Assembly: GCA_028748945.1 (NCBI GenBank)
Contig: JAQTOL010000141.1
Coordinates: 1-7,857 of the forward strand
Source: Paludibacter sp.
GTDB taxonomy: Bacteria > Bacteroidota > Bacteroidia > Bacteroidales > Paludibacteraceae
Length of the DNA stretch: 7,857 nucleotides
Direction of reading: 5' to 3'
Shown here piece after piece: positions 1 through 5,619 of the stretch (positions are counted from its first letter, which is position 1; every line of letters starts with the position of its first letter). The position numbers and the translations under genes were made by a program. The notes beneath the pieces were generated by a model that made no database searches, was not told where the DNA came from, and was given only the letters and a program-made list of their open reading frames with translations.

Positions 1-1091
1 ACTGATGACTTGAAAGTGCCATCCGCTTCGCAACGAATATAGACCAGCCCCTTCGCTCCTATTTGCGGACGTTTTACGAAGTCGGTAAGTTCGTCTAATT
101 GTTTACGCGTATATCCTGCACAACCCTGTGCACAAATACCTCCAACATAAGCCGCACTATCGAATACTACAAAATCACGTCCGGAAACTGCTTCTTTCAA
201 CTCAACAAACTTCATATCGAAGCGAATATCCGGTTTATCGGAACCATAATACTTCATTCCATCTGCCCAAGTCATACGGGGGAAAGCTTCGGTAAAATCG
301 ATATTTTTGATAAACTTAAACAGGTGTTTTACCATACCTTCAAAGATATTCAGTACATCTTCCTGATCGACAAAAGCCATCTCACAGTCAATCTGTGTAA
401 ATTCAGGTTGACGGTCGGCACGTAAATCCTCGTCACGGAAGCACTTAACTATTTGAAAATAACGATCAAAGCCCGAGACCATCAACAATTGTTTGAACAA
501 CTGCGGCGATTGTGGCAAGGCATAAAACTGACCGGGATTCATACGGGAAGGAACAACAAAGTCACGCGCACCTTCGGGAGTAGATCCGATCAAAACGGGT
601 GTTTCTACTTCGAGGAAGTTCATTTGATCCAGGTAACGGCGTGTTTCGAAAGTCATGGCATGGCGTAATTCCAGGTTACGACGCACCGCATTCCGGCGTA
701 AATCCAGGTAACGGTATTTCATGCGGATATCATCACCTCCATCGGTATTGTCTTCGATGGTAAAGGGAGGTGTTTTCGATTCGTTTAATATATTCAATTC
801 CGAAACCAGGATTTCAATGTCCCCTGTTTCCATATTGGCATTCTTACTGCTACGTTCGGCCACTTCACCTTTCACCTGAATCACAAACTCACGTCCCAGT
901 TTATTGGCAAGTTCCCACAATCCGGCATTAATATCCTGATTCAATACCAATTGTGTCATCCCGTAGCGGTCACGAATATCCACAAAAGTCATTCCGCCCA
1001 TTCTTCGTGTACGTTGTACCCAACCGGCCAGCGTTGGTTTCTGTCCTACATGTTCAATTCGCAGTTCGCCGCATGTGTGTGTTCTAAACAT
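1..1091 (-). CDS. aspS: Aspartyl-tRNA synthetase, N-terminal 363 codons (3' end outside window)
   Basis: Class II aminoacyl-tRNA synthetase that charges tRNA-Asp with aspartate in the cytoplasm. The minus-strand frame is open from the ATG at 1091 to the window edge, so the C-terminal part is missing (the bacterial enzyme is usually about 580-600 residues). Visible in order: an N-terminal OB-fold anticodon-binding domain (about residues 1-105, with [20 protein letters not shown]); class II motif 1 (about 138-167, ending FLEVETPVL); the flipping loop STPEGARDF (170-178); QSPQLFKQ (194-201); motif 2, [18 protein letters not shown] (218-235); and the start of the bacterial GAD insert (from about 280, [11 protein letters not shown]). 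The bacterial rather than archaeal type is clear. The gene has its own promoter candidate at 1248-1255, and its roughly 150-nt leader contains a heptamer repeat. No frameshift is seen. Confidence 0.97.
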   Translation of the reverse strand, partial: MFRTHTCGELRIEHVGQKPTLAGWVQRTRRMGGMTFVDIRDRYGMTQLVLNQDINAGLWELANKLGREFVIQVKGEVAERSSKNANMETGDIEILVSELNILNESKTPPFTIEDNTDGGDDIRMKYRYLDLRRNAVRRNLELRHAMTFETRRYLDQMNFLEVETPVLIGSTPEGARDFVVPSRMNPGQFYALPQSPQLFKQLLMVSGFDRYFQIVKCFRDEDLRADRQPEFTQIDCEMAFVDQEDVLNIFEGMVKHLFKFIKNIDFTEAFPRMTWADGMKYYGSDKPDIRFDMKFVELKEAVSGRDFVVFDSAAYVGGICAQGCAGYTRKQLDELTDFVKRPQIGAKGLVYIRCEADGTFKSS

Positions 1092-1099
1092 AATCTATC

Positions 1100-1155
1100 T
1101 AATTAATAATTCATAATTTATAATTCATAATGCATAATTATTAATGCATAATTAA
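1100..1155. repeat. Eight tandem TAATTCA-like heptamers in the aspS leader
   Basis: Read on the plus strand from 1100, the sequence divides into eight consecutive 7-mers with consensus TAATTCA. Each begins TAAT; changes fall mostly in the last three bases (TTAA, TTCA, TTTA, TGCA, TTAT). The tract ends 8 nt from the aspS start codon, so it would be transcribed as most of the proximal 5' untranslated leader. The remainder of the 1092-1363 gap holds the aspS promoter, the fabD terminator and one GC-palindrome repeat. Function is unknown. Simple AT-rich drift is possible, but the strict 7-nt register argues against it. Confidence 0.8.
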
Positions 1156-1247
1156 TTGATTTGTAGACAAATTCAATATTATTAATCAGGCAAATTGCAA
1201 TTATAATGAATACTTATTCCTGGAAATATTTTTATTGAAATGGGAAG

Positions 1248-1255
1248 CAAAAGTA
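1248..1255 (-). promoter_or_regulatory. Candidate aspS promoter, -7 box
   Basis: The minus strand reads TACTTTTG, a perfect match to the Bacteroidetes -7 consensus TAnnTTTG. It lies 156 nt before the aspS ATG and just downstream of the fabD terminator. A T-run precedes it. No TTG is found at the usual distance for a -33 element, so the call rests on the -7 box and position. Confidence 0.55.
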
Positions 1256-1301
1256 CAAAAAAAAATTCAATGGATAAATAAACAACCTTCATACAATAAA
1301 T

Positions 1302-1333
1302 AAAGATGCAAAGAATTTAATCTCTGCATCTTT
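1302..1333 (-). terminator. Candidate intrinsic terminator after fabD
   Basis: AAAGATGCA (1302-1310) pairs perfectly with TGCATCTTT (1325-1333). Three more pairs follow inside the stem after one mismatch, leaving a 6-nt loop. On the minus strand the stem ends in TTT and is followed by ATTTATTG, a moderately U-rich tail. It lies about 30 nt past the fabD stop codon and before the aspS promoter, consistent with separating the two transcription units. Confidence 0.6.
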
Positions 1334-1337
1334 CTTT

Positions 1338-1361
1338 AGTCCCCTTTAGGGGATTAGGGGT
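1338..1361. repeat. GC-run palindromic repeat, copy A (single)
   Basis: This copy matches the arms at 3296-3322 and 3360-3386 except for one missing T (GATTAGGGG instead of GATTTAGGGG). It contains the CCCCTTTAGGGG palindrome followed by a second GGGG run. It sits 2 nt past the fabD stop codon, before the terminator hairpin, in the same orientation relative to the upstream gene as the copies after rlmB and uraA. No inverted partner is nearby. Confidence 0.8.
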
Positions 1362-1363
1362 AA

Positions 1364-2236
1364 TTATCCTACGATTGCTTCCGGATAAATTTTCTTTACC
1401 AATCCTTTCAACACATCACCCGGTCCCAGTTCATAAAACTCTGTTGCACCATCGGTAACCATGTTTTTCACGGTTTGTGTCCAACGTACCGGAGCCGTTA
1501 ATTGTGCTATCAGGTTTTCCTTGATAGAATTAGGATCGGTCTGTGGATAAGCGTTTACATTCTGATAAACCGGACAAACAGGTTTGCTAAAAGTAGTTGC
1601 GTTGATGGCAGCCTGAAGTTCTTCGCCGGCAGGTTGCATCAACGGCGAATGGAAAGCTCCACCGACAGGTAGTTTTAAGGCACGCTTTGCTCCTCTTTCT
1701 TTCAACAGTTCACAGGCTTTGTCAATACCTTCGATAGAACCTGAAATAACCAATTGTCCGGGACAATTATAATTTGCAGGAACCACAACAAACTCTTTGA
1801 TAGAATCACAAACTTCTTCAACAACTTCATCGCTAAGCCCCAAAACTGCGGCCATAGTAGAAGGTTCTTTTTCACAGGCTTTTTGCATGGCCATGGCACG
1901 TGCATAAACCAAACGCAAACCATCTTCGAATGACAATGCTTTCGCTGCAACCAGTGCTGAAAATTCACCTAACGAATGACCTGCAACCATATCGGGTTTA
2001 AAATCATCTCCCAGGACAATAGCTGAGATGACAGAATGAAGAAATACGGCCGGTTGAGTAACACGTGTTTGTTTTAAATCTTCGGGAGTTCCTTCGAACA
2101 TCAGATCGGTAATGCGAAATCCCAGAATTTCATTTGCTTTCTCAAAATACTCTTTGGCTAAAGGCGATTGATCGTACAAATCTTTTCCCATTCCTACAAA
2201 TTGGGCACCCTGACCCGGAAATACATACGCTTTCAT
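1364..2236 (-). CDS. fabD: Malonyl-CoA:acyl-carrier-protein transacylase
   Basis: Transfers malonyl from CoA to acyl carrier protein, supplying the extender unit for type II fatty-acid synthesis in the cytoplasm. The 290-residue protein is of normal family length and starts MKAYVFPGQG, the conserved FabD opening with oxyanion-hole Gln9. The nucleophile elbow GHSLG places the catalytic serine at Ser88. Arg113 (YARAMAMQ) would bind the malonyl carboxylate, His196 (AFHSPLM) is the catalytic base, and Gln245 (QLTAPVRW) matches the other conserved Gln. All the key residues are present. The start at 2236 is firm because the family motif follows at once. Other fab genes are not in the window, so fabD stands apart from a fab cluster here. 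It has a promoter candidate about 110 nt upstream and a terminator candidate downstream. Confidence 0.97.
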   Translation of the reverse strand: MKAYVFPGQGAQFVGMGKDLYDQSPLAKEYFEKANEILGFRITDLMFEGTPEDLKQTRVTQPAVFLHSVISAIVLGDDFKPDMVAGHSLGEFSALVAAKALSFEDGLRLVYARAMAMQKACEKEPSTMAAVLGLSDEVVEEVCDSIKEFVVVPANYNCPGQLVISGSIEGIDKACELLKERGAKRALKLPVGGAFHSPLMQPAGEELQAAINATTFSKPVCPVYQNVNAYPQTDPNSIKENLIAQLTAPVRWTQTVKNMVTDGATEFYELGPGDVLKGLVKKIYPEAIVG

Positions 2237-2347
2237 AAAATATATTTTTTTGTTTATAGTGTGCTTCCTTTAAAATGATATTGTATCTATCTGATATTTA
2301 TAAATATAGATCCAACTGAATTAAAATATCCTGTCTCTAACGGAGCG

Positions 2348-2355
2348 CAAAGATA
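2348..2355 (-). promoter_or_regulatory. Candidate fabD promoter, -7 box
   Basis: The minus strand reads TATCTTTG, a perfect TAnnTTTG match, 111 nt before the fabD ATG. No TTG lies at the expected -33 position; that region is AT-rich (around 2375-2380) and directly abuts the heptamer repeat tract beginning at 2381. The leader 2237-2347 contains an AAAGGAAG stretch, but about 28 nt from the ATG, too far to act as a normal ribosome binding site. I see no gene in it. Confidence 0.6.
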
Positions 2356-2380
2356 ATAAAAAGGGACGAAATAAATATTA

Positions 2381-2520
2381 GTTGGTAGTAAGTAGTTGGT
2401 AGTTGATAGCAAGAAATTGATAGTCAATAGTTTATAGTAAGTAGTAAGTAGATGGCAGTAAATAGTTGGTAGTAAGTTGTTGTTAGTGTGATGTTTATAA
2501 TAAACAGTTAGTAGTTGATA
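2381..2520. repeat. Heptamer tract, about 20 tandem GTTGRTA-like units
   Basis: Starting at 2381 the plus strand can be cut into 20 consecutive 7-mers with no register slip; nearly all start with G and end in TA. The commonest are GTTGGTA, GTAAGTA, GTTGATA and GTTTATA. A few units are degraded (for example GCAAGAA, GTGTGAT, ATAAACA). It fills the gap between the pseudouridine synthase stop and the fabD promoter, with no coding potential of its own. The last unit can begin a hairpin with the complementary tract at 2550-2619. Function is unknown. Confidence 0.85.
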
Positions 2521-2549
2521 GTTTTGCGATCAGATGATTTAACTCCGAA

Positions 2550-2619
2550 CTGTCAACTATAAACTATTGACCATTGACTATAAACTATTGACTTTAAACT
2601 ATAAACTATTGACCATTGC
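2550..2619. repeat. Complementary heptamer tract, ten units, with a 21-bp higher-order period
   Basis: Ten consecutive 7-mers with consensus CTATWRA, the reverse-complement sense of the 2381-2520 family. Three copies of the 15-mer CTATAAACTATTGAC start at 2557, 2578 and 2599, giving an exact 21-bp (3 x 7) period. The reverse complement of this 15-mer occurs at 2423-2437 in the other tract. The last part overlaps the 3' end of the pseudouridine synthase gene. AACTGTCAACT (2548-2558) pairs with AGTTGATAGTT (2513-2523) with one mismatch, closing a 24-nt loop. Confidence 0.88.
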
Positions 2620-3285
2620 CTGAAATGTTTTCCAAAGCTTATCATCCTCAGGTACAGGAGCTGTGAGATAAATATGTTCTTTGGAAACCGGATGAATAAA
2701 TTCCACCGAACGTGCATGAAGACTAATACCTCCGTTTGGATTGGAACGTGGAAAGCCATATTTTAAATCACCTTTAATCGGACAACCCATTTTAGCTAAC
2801 TGACAACGAATCTGATGATGACGTCCTGTTTCCAGATGAACTTCCAGTAAATAATACGTATCCGAATGAGCTATCAACCGGTAACTTAAAACAGCTTTTT
2901 TAGCATCCGAACGTTCCTTATCATAAGCCGTTGATTTATTTTGCTTTTCATTCCTTGTCAGGTAATGTTCAAGTCGTCCTTCGGGTTGTTCCGGTTTTTC
3001 TTTCACCAGGGCCCAATAGGTTTTCTTTATTTCCTGTGTTTTAAACATTTCGTTCAATCGGGCCAATGCTTTGCTTGTTTTGGCAAACAGCACTACCCCA
3101 CTCACCGGTCTGTCCAACCGATGGGTAACCCCCAGAAATACATCGCCGGGTTTATTGTACTTTTCTTTCAGGTAAGCTTTTATCGTTTCCGAAAGCGGTT
3201 GGTCGCCGGTTTTATCACCCTGCACAATTTCGGAAGAACTTTTGTTGACGGCAATAATGTGGTTATCTTCGTAGAGAACAGTCAT
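2599..3285 (-). CDS. RluA-family RNA pseudouridine synthase
   Basis: Isomerises uridine to pseudouridine in rRNA or tRNA. The 228-residue protein is a bare catalytic domain without the N-terminal S4 domain found in RluC/RluD, like the short RluA branch. The opening MTVLYEDNHIIAVNK is the usual first strand. The catalytic motif HRLDRPVSG places the nucleophile at Asp58. ETGRHHQIR (152-160) and GDLKYG (172-177) are the conserved later motifs, followed by LHA (189-191). The exact target uridine cannot be told from sequence. The start at 3285 lies 10 nt inside an inverted repeat pair that fills the gap to rlmB; a promoter candidate is at 3342-3349. The last codons (MVNSL plus the TAG stop) are read from the heptamer repeat, so the repeat set the present C-terminus. 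Confidence 0.94.
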   Translation of the reverse strand: MTVLYEDNHIIAVNKSSSEIVQGDKTGDQPLSETIKAYLKEKYNKPGDVFLGVTHRLDRPVSGVVLFAKTSKALARLNEMFKTQEIKKTYWALVKEKPEQPEGRLEHYLTRNEKQNKSTAYDKERSDAKKAVLSYRLIAHSDTYYLLEVHLETGRHHQIRCQLAKMGCPIKGDLKYGFPRSNPNGGISLHARSVEFIHPVSKEHIYLTAPVPEDDKLWKTFQAMVNSL

Positions 3286-3295
3286 AGATTGAATG

Positions 3296-3386
3296 AACCC
3301 CTAAATCCCCTAAAGGGGACTTTTGGTGGTGTGAAAATGATGAAATATAGAATGTCTTTAAGTCCCCTTTAGGGGATTTAGGGGTT
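3296..3386. repeat. Inverted pair of GC-run palindromic repeats, copies B and C
   Basis: Two 27-nt arms, 3296-3322 and 3360-3386, are perfect reverse complements separated by 37 nt. Each arm itself contains the CCCCTAAAGGGG palindrome plus an AACCCCTAAAT extension. The pair fills the gap between rlmB and the pseudouridine synthase: arm C contains the rlmB stop codon and arm B ends 10 nt before the next start codon. The spacer holds a promoter-like box. The layout matches a REPIN (two REPs inverted around a short spacer). As RNA it could fold into a 27-bp stem, or into two small hairpins. Confidence 0.88.
3342..3349 (-). promoter_or_regulatory. Candidate promoter for the pseudouridine synthase gene
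   Basis: The minus strand reads TATATTTC, one base from TAnnTTTG, 56 nt before the ATG and inside the spacer of the inverted repeat pair. The surrounding 14-mer CATTCTATATTTCA recurs upstream of uraA at almost the same distance from its start codon. Any -33 region would fall in repeat arm C; no TTG is seen there. Confidence 0.4.
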
Positions 3387-4139
3387 TCTTTGTCTCACAG
3401 CTTCATAAATTAAAATGCCGGCTGCAACGGAAACATTCAATGAATCAATGGTTCCCATTAGCGGGATGCGGACTTTATCGTCACAAAGACGTAAATGATC
3501 GGGATTAACTCCTTCATCCTCTGCTCCCATGATAATTCCGATTGGTTCTGTCATGCTGGCTTCCGTATAATTTTTGGTTGCCTTTTCACTGGCAGCCACT
3601 AGTTTAATACCTGAAGATACTAAAAACTTCAAGGCGTTTCCCAAATTTTCTTCGCGGCATACCGGAATGCTAAGCAAGGCACCGGCAGATGTCTTTACAG
3701 CATCGGCATTAATGGAAGCTCCTCCTTTGGTAGGAATAATAATGGCATCCACACCGGCACATTCACAGGTACGGGCAATAGCTCCGAAATTACGCACATC
3801 GGTTACACCATCAAGCACAACAATAAAAGGCAGGCGTCCTTCTTCGTAGATGGCAGGGATAATATCTTCGATGCGTTGATAAATTACCGGAGAGATAAAC
3901 GCTATCACTCCCTGATGATTTTTCACCGTCATCTTGTTCAGTTTCTCAATCGGTACATATTGTACTGGAACCGTCAAACCGCTAAGAGCCGTGAATAGTT
4001 CGCGCGACAATTCGCTGGTCATATCACGACGCATAATAATCTTGTCAATTTCTTTTCCTGCCTGTACGGCTTCAATGACCGCGCGAATTCCGAAAATCAT
4101 GTCCTTCTCAGGACGTTGTTTGTTTTTGTAGTTTATCAT
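3378..4139 (-). CDS. rlmB: 23S rRNA 2'-O-ribose methyltransferase, TrmH/SpoU family (RlmB type)
   Basis: Uses S-adenosylmethionine to methylate a ribose 2'-OH. By family resemblance the target is guanosine 2251 of 23S rRNA, acting in the cytoplasm during 50S assembly. The 253-residue protein has an N-terminal substrate-binding domain (FGIRAVIEAV, 16-25; NHQGVIAF, 74-81), then the knotted SPOUT domain. Motif 1 is DGVTDVRNFGAIARTCECAG (110-129) with conserved Asn117 and Arg123, motif 2 is GAEDEGV (205-211), and motif 3 is IPLMGTIDSLNVSVAAG (225-241) with Asn235. The ATG at 4139 gives a 13-residue lead before MIFGIRAV; the internal Met14 is an alternative start. The final codons (Asn, Pro, stop) are read from repeat arm C. 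The gene is flanked on both sides by inverted repeat pairs. Confidence 0.93.
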   Translation of the reverse strand: MINYKNKQRPEKDMIFGIRAVIEAVQAGKEIDKIIMRRDMTSELSRELFTALSGLTVPVQYVPIEKLNKMTVKNHQGVIAFISPVIYQRIEDIIPAIYEEGRLPFIVVLDGVTDVRNFGAIARTCECAGVDAIIIPTKGGASINADAVKTSAGALLSIPVCREENLGNALKFLVSSGIKLVAASEKATKNYTEASMTEPIGIIMGAEDEGVNPDHLRLCDDKVRIPLMGTIDSLNVSVAAGILIYEAVRQRNP

Positions 4140-4214
4140 TTTTTATTAAGCCCCTAAATCCCCCAAGGGGGACTTAAAGATTTTTTAGTTATATTTTACT
4201 AGTTCCAATCCACA

Positions 4215-4222
4215 CAAAAGTA
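4215..4222 (-). promoter_or_regulatory. Candidate rlmB promoter, -7 box
   Basis: The minus strand reads TACTTTTG, a perfect TAnnTTTG match, 75 nt before the rlmB ATG. It overlaps the inner edge of repeat arm E by two bases, so any -33 region would lie within the palindromic repeat; no TTG is seen there. The repeat may therefore be part of the promoter, or the box may be coincidental. Confidence 0.45.
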
Positions 4223-4233
4223 CCCCTTGGGGG

Positions 4234-4251
4234 TCCCGATAGGTATCGGGA
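4234..4251. repeat. 18-nt palindrome nested in repeat copy E
   Basis: TCCCGATA (4234-4241) and TATCGGGA (4244-4251) are perfect reverse complements separated by GG. It interrupts the GC-run repeat exactly where copy D has the ATT linker. Following the uraA stop codon and an A-run, it can also act as a strong transcript-end hairpin, although no long U-run follows. Confidence 0.8.
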
Positions 4252-4262
4252 TAGGGGGCTTT

Positions 4263-5549
4263 TTAATTATCATTCATTAATTTCATTTTATCCAGTATCC
4301 AGAAAATGAGGGAAAGTACAACTCCTGTTATGGCTGCAAAAGCCATCCCTCTGAGCTGAACCGTTCCAATATTAATGGAAGCACCGCTAACACCAACAAC
4401 AAAGGTGATTGCACCCAACACCATATTCCGGTTATTGCTGAAATCAACTTTTTGTTCTACAAAGATACGAAATCCCTGCACAGCAATCACACCATAAAGC
4501 AAAATAGTGATTCCACCCATAACTGCCGAAGGAATAGTAGAGATGACTGCCGAAATTTTTCCAATAAAGGAAAAGGCAATAGCCATAATAGCTGCACCCC
4601 GGATTACCCAAACCGAATAAACCCGTGTAATTGCCATTACCCCGATATTTTCACCATAAGTAGTATTGGGTGGTGAACCCGTAAAACCCGAGATAACATT
4701 GCTGATGCCATCACCCAATAAAGAACGGTGCAAGCCCGGTTTTTTCATCAGGTCCTCCCCTGTAATTTTTCCCGTTACTATCAAATGGCTGATATGCTCG
4801 GCCAAAACAACAATACAGGCCGGAGCTATAATTAATATTGCGTTTGGATCATAAACAGGTGCCTGAAAATGAGGGAATGCCAACCAGGAAGCATTGCTTA
4901 TGGCTACCGAATCAACCATGCCCATAAACAGAGCAAGAAGATATCCTGCAATGACAGCAAAGAGGATGGGAATAATCTGCATAAAACCCCGAAACAGCAC
5001 CGAACCGATAATTCCGATAATCAAGGTAAACATGGATACAATGACGACATTTGTATCCATCACAAAAGGTTGAACAACCTGACCCACTGCAGTTGGCCAG
5101 GGAGCTAATCCTGCCTGCTGCGCAGCTACAGGAGCAAGTTCCAGCCCGATAATTGCAACAACTGCCCCCATTACTGCCGGAGGCATTACAATGTCAATCC
5201 ATTTTATTCCCCATTTCATCACGACAAAAGAAATAGCAATGAAGAATAAACCGAAAAAGATAAAACCCGATTGTGCATGAGAGAAACCGCCGTAGCTGAC
5301 AGAAATCAACATGACAGGGGCAATAAAGGCAAAACTTGAACCCAGATAAGCGGGAATTCCTCCTTTTGTTACCAGTGAATAAATAATCGTTCCGATACCA
5401 TTCATCAATAATGCAATAGCCGGATCAACCCCTAATAATATCGGAACCAGAATAGTGGCTCCAAACATAGCGGTAAGGTGTTGAAAACTGAGTGGCAGGC
5501 TTTCTAAAAATGGTAGTCTCTCGTGAATACCGACGGTTCGTCTTCCCAT
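4263..5549 (-). CDS. uraA: Uracil permease (nucleobase:cation symporter-2 family)
   Basis: Inner-membrane, proton-coupled uracil importer for pyrimidine salvage. The 428-residue sequence is close to E. coli UraA throughout: RRTVGIHERLPFLESLPLS at the N-terminus, QHLTAMFGATILVP (23-36), the TM3 half-helix motif AYLGSSFAFIAPV (67-79), AEHISHL with Glu251 and PNTTYGENIGV with Glu300. The two glutamates correspond to the uracil- and proton-binding pair of the E. coli protein. The hydrophobic pattern fits the 14-segment 7+7 fold. The ATG at 5549 fits the family start. Its own promoter candidate lies at 5603-5610. No uracil- or PyrR-responsive leader is recognisable in the 70-nt gap; only a weak 7-bp hairpin (5565-5581) is present. 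A repeat hairpin begins 2 nt past the stop codon. Confidence 0.95.
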   Translation of the reverse strand: MGRRTVGIHERLPFLESLPLSFQHLTAMFGATILVPILLGVDPAIALLMNGIGTIIYSLVTKGGIPAYLGSSFAFIAPVMLISVSYGGFSHAQSGFIFFGLFFIAISFVVMKWGIKWIDIVMPPAVMGAVVAIIGLELAPVAAQQAGLAPWPTAVGQVVQPFVMDTNVVIVSMFTLIIGIIGSVLFRGFMQIIPILFAVIAGYLLALFMGMVDSVAISNASWLAFPHFQAPVYDPNAILIIAPACIVVLAEHISHLIVTGKITGEDLMKKPGLHRSLLGDGISNVISGFTGSPPNTTYGENIGVMAITRVYSVWVIRGAAIMAIAFSFIGKISAVISTIPSAVMGGITILLYGVIAVQGFRIFVEQKVDFSNNRNMVLGAITFVVGVSGASINIGTVQLRGMAFAAITGVVLSLIFWILDKMKLMNDN

Positions 5550-5602
5550 AAAAAAGTATGAAATCTCAAATCAAATCTGAGAATGATAAATAAAAAGGTT
5601 CT

Positions 5603-5610
5603 GAAATATA
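5603..5610 (-). promoter_or_regulatory. Candidate uraA promoter
   Basis: The minus strand reads TATATTTC, one base from TAnnTTTG, 53 nt before the uraA ATG. A TTG at 5628-5630 lies 17 nt upstream, near -33 spacing and within the end of the preceding gene. The enclosing 14-mer CATTCTATATTTCA is identical to that upstream of the pseudouridine synthase gene. Confidence 0.5.
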
Positions 5611-5619
5611 GAATGGAAT

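Larger units (their letters stand above)
4148..4260. repeat. Inverted pair of GC-run palindromic repeats, copies D and E
   Basis: Arm D (4148-4176) has the core CCCCCAAGGGGG plus AAGCCCCTAAAT. Arm E (4221-4260) has the inverted core CCCCTTGGGGG followed by TAGGGGGCT, but the short ATT linker seen in D is replaced by an 18-nt perfect palindrome (4234-4251). The 44-nt spacer is AT-rich. The pair occupies almost all of the gap between uraA and rlmB: E ends 2 nt past the uraA stop and D ends 8 nt before the rlmB ATG. The core is a sequence variant of the 3296-3386 pair with the same architecture. Confidence 0.87.

Noticed and set aside
1702..1968. 88-residue minus-strand frame inside fabD
   Set aside because: It is an out-of-frame shadow of fabD, which carries all catalytic residues in its own frame.
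2381..2619. CRISPR array or iteron-type replication origin
   Set aside because: Units are only 7 bp with no spacers, and there are no cas or rep genes and no DnaA-box-like 9-mers.
2553..2759. 68-residue minus-strand frame ending in a repeated SIVYS peptide
   Set aside because: It overlaps the pseudouridine synthase gene in another frame, and its tail is just the 21-bp heptamer period translated. No start or family support.
2941..3372. 143-residue open frame on the plus strand opposite the pseudouridine synthase gene
   Set aside because: It lies antisense to a gene with clear catalytic motifs, runs into the inverted repeat, and its Phe/His-rich translation resembles no family. The other plus-strand frames opposite aspS, rlmB, uraA and the lipoprotein gene are rejected for the same reason.
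4229..4258. Possible G-quadruplex on the plus strand in repeat copy E
   Set aside because: Four G runs occur, but one has only two Gs and the same bases form perfect hairpins with nearby C runs, so duplex folding should win.
4148..4260. Insertion-sequence remnant between uraA and rlmB
   Set aside because: There is no transposase fragment and no clear target duplication in the 113 nt, and the arms belong to a repeat family present elsewhere in the window; a REP-like element fits better.
5565..5581. Hairpin in the uraA leader as a riboswitch or attenuator
   Set aside because: It is a 7-bp stem with one G-U pair and a 3-nt loop, with no T-run or alternative pairing partner visible; too weak to call.
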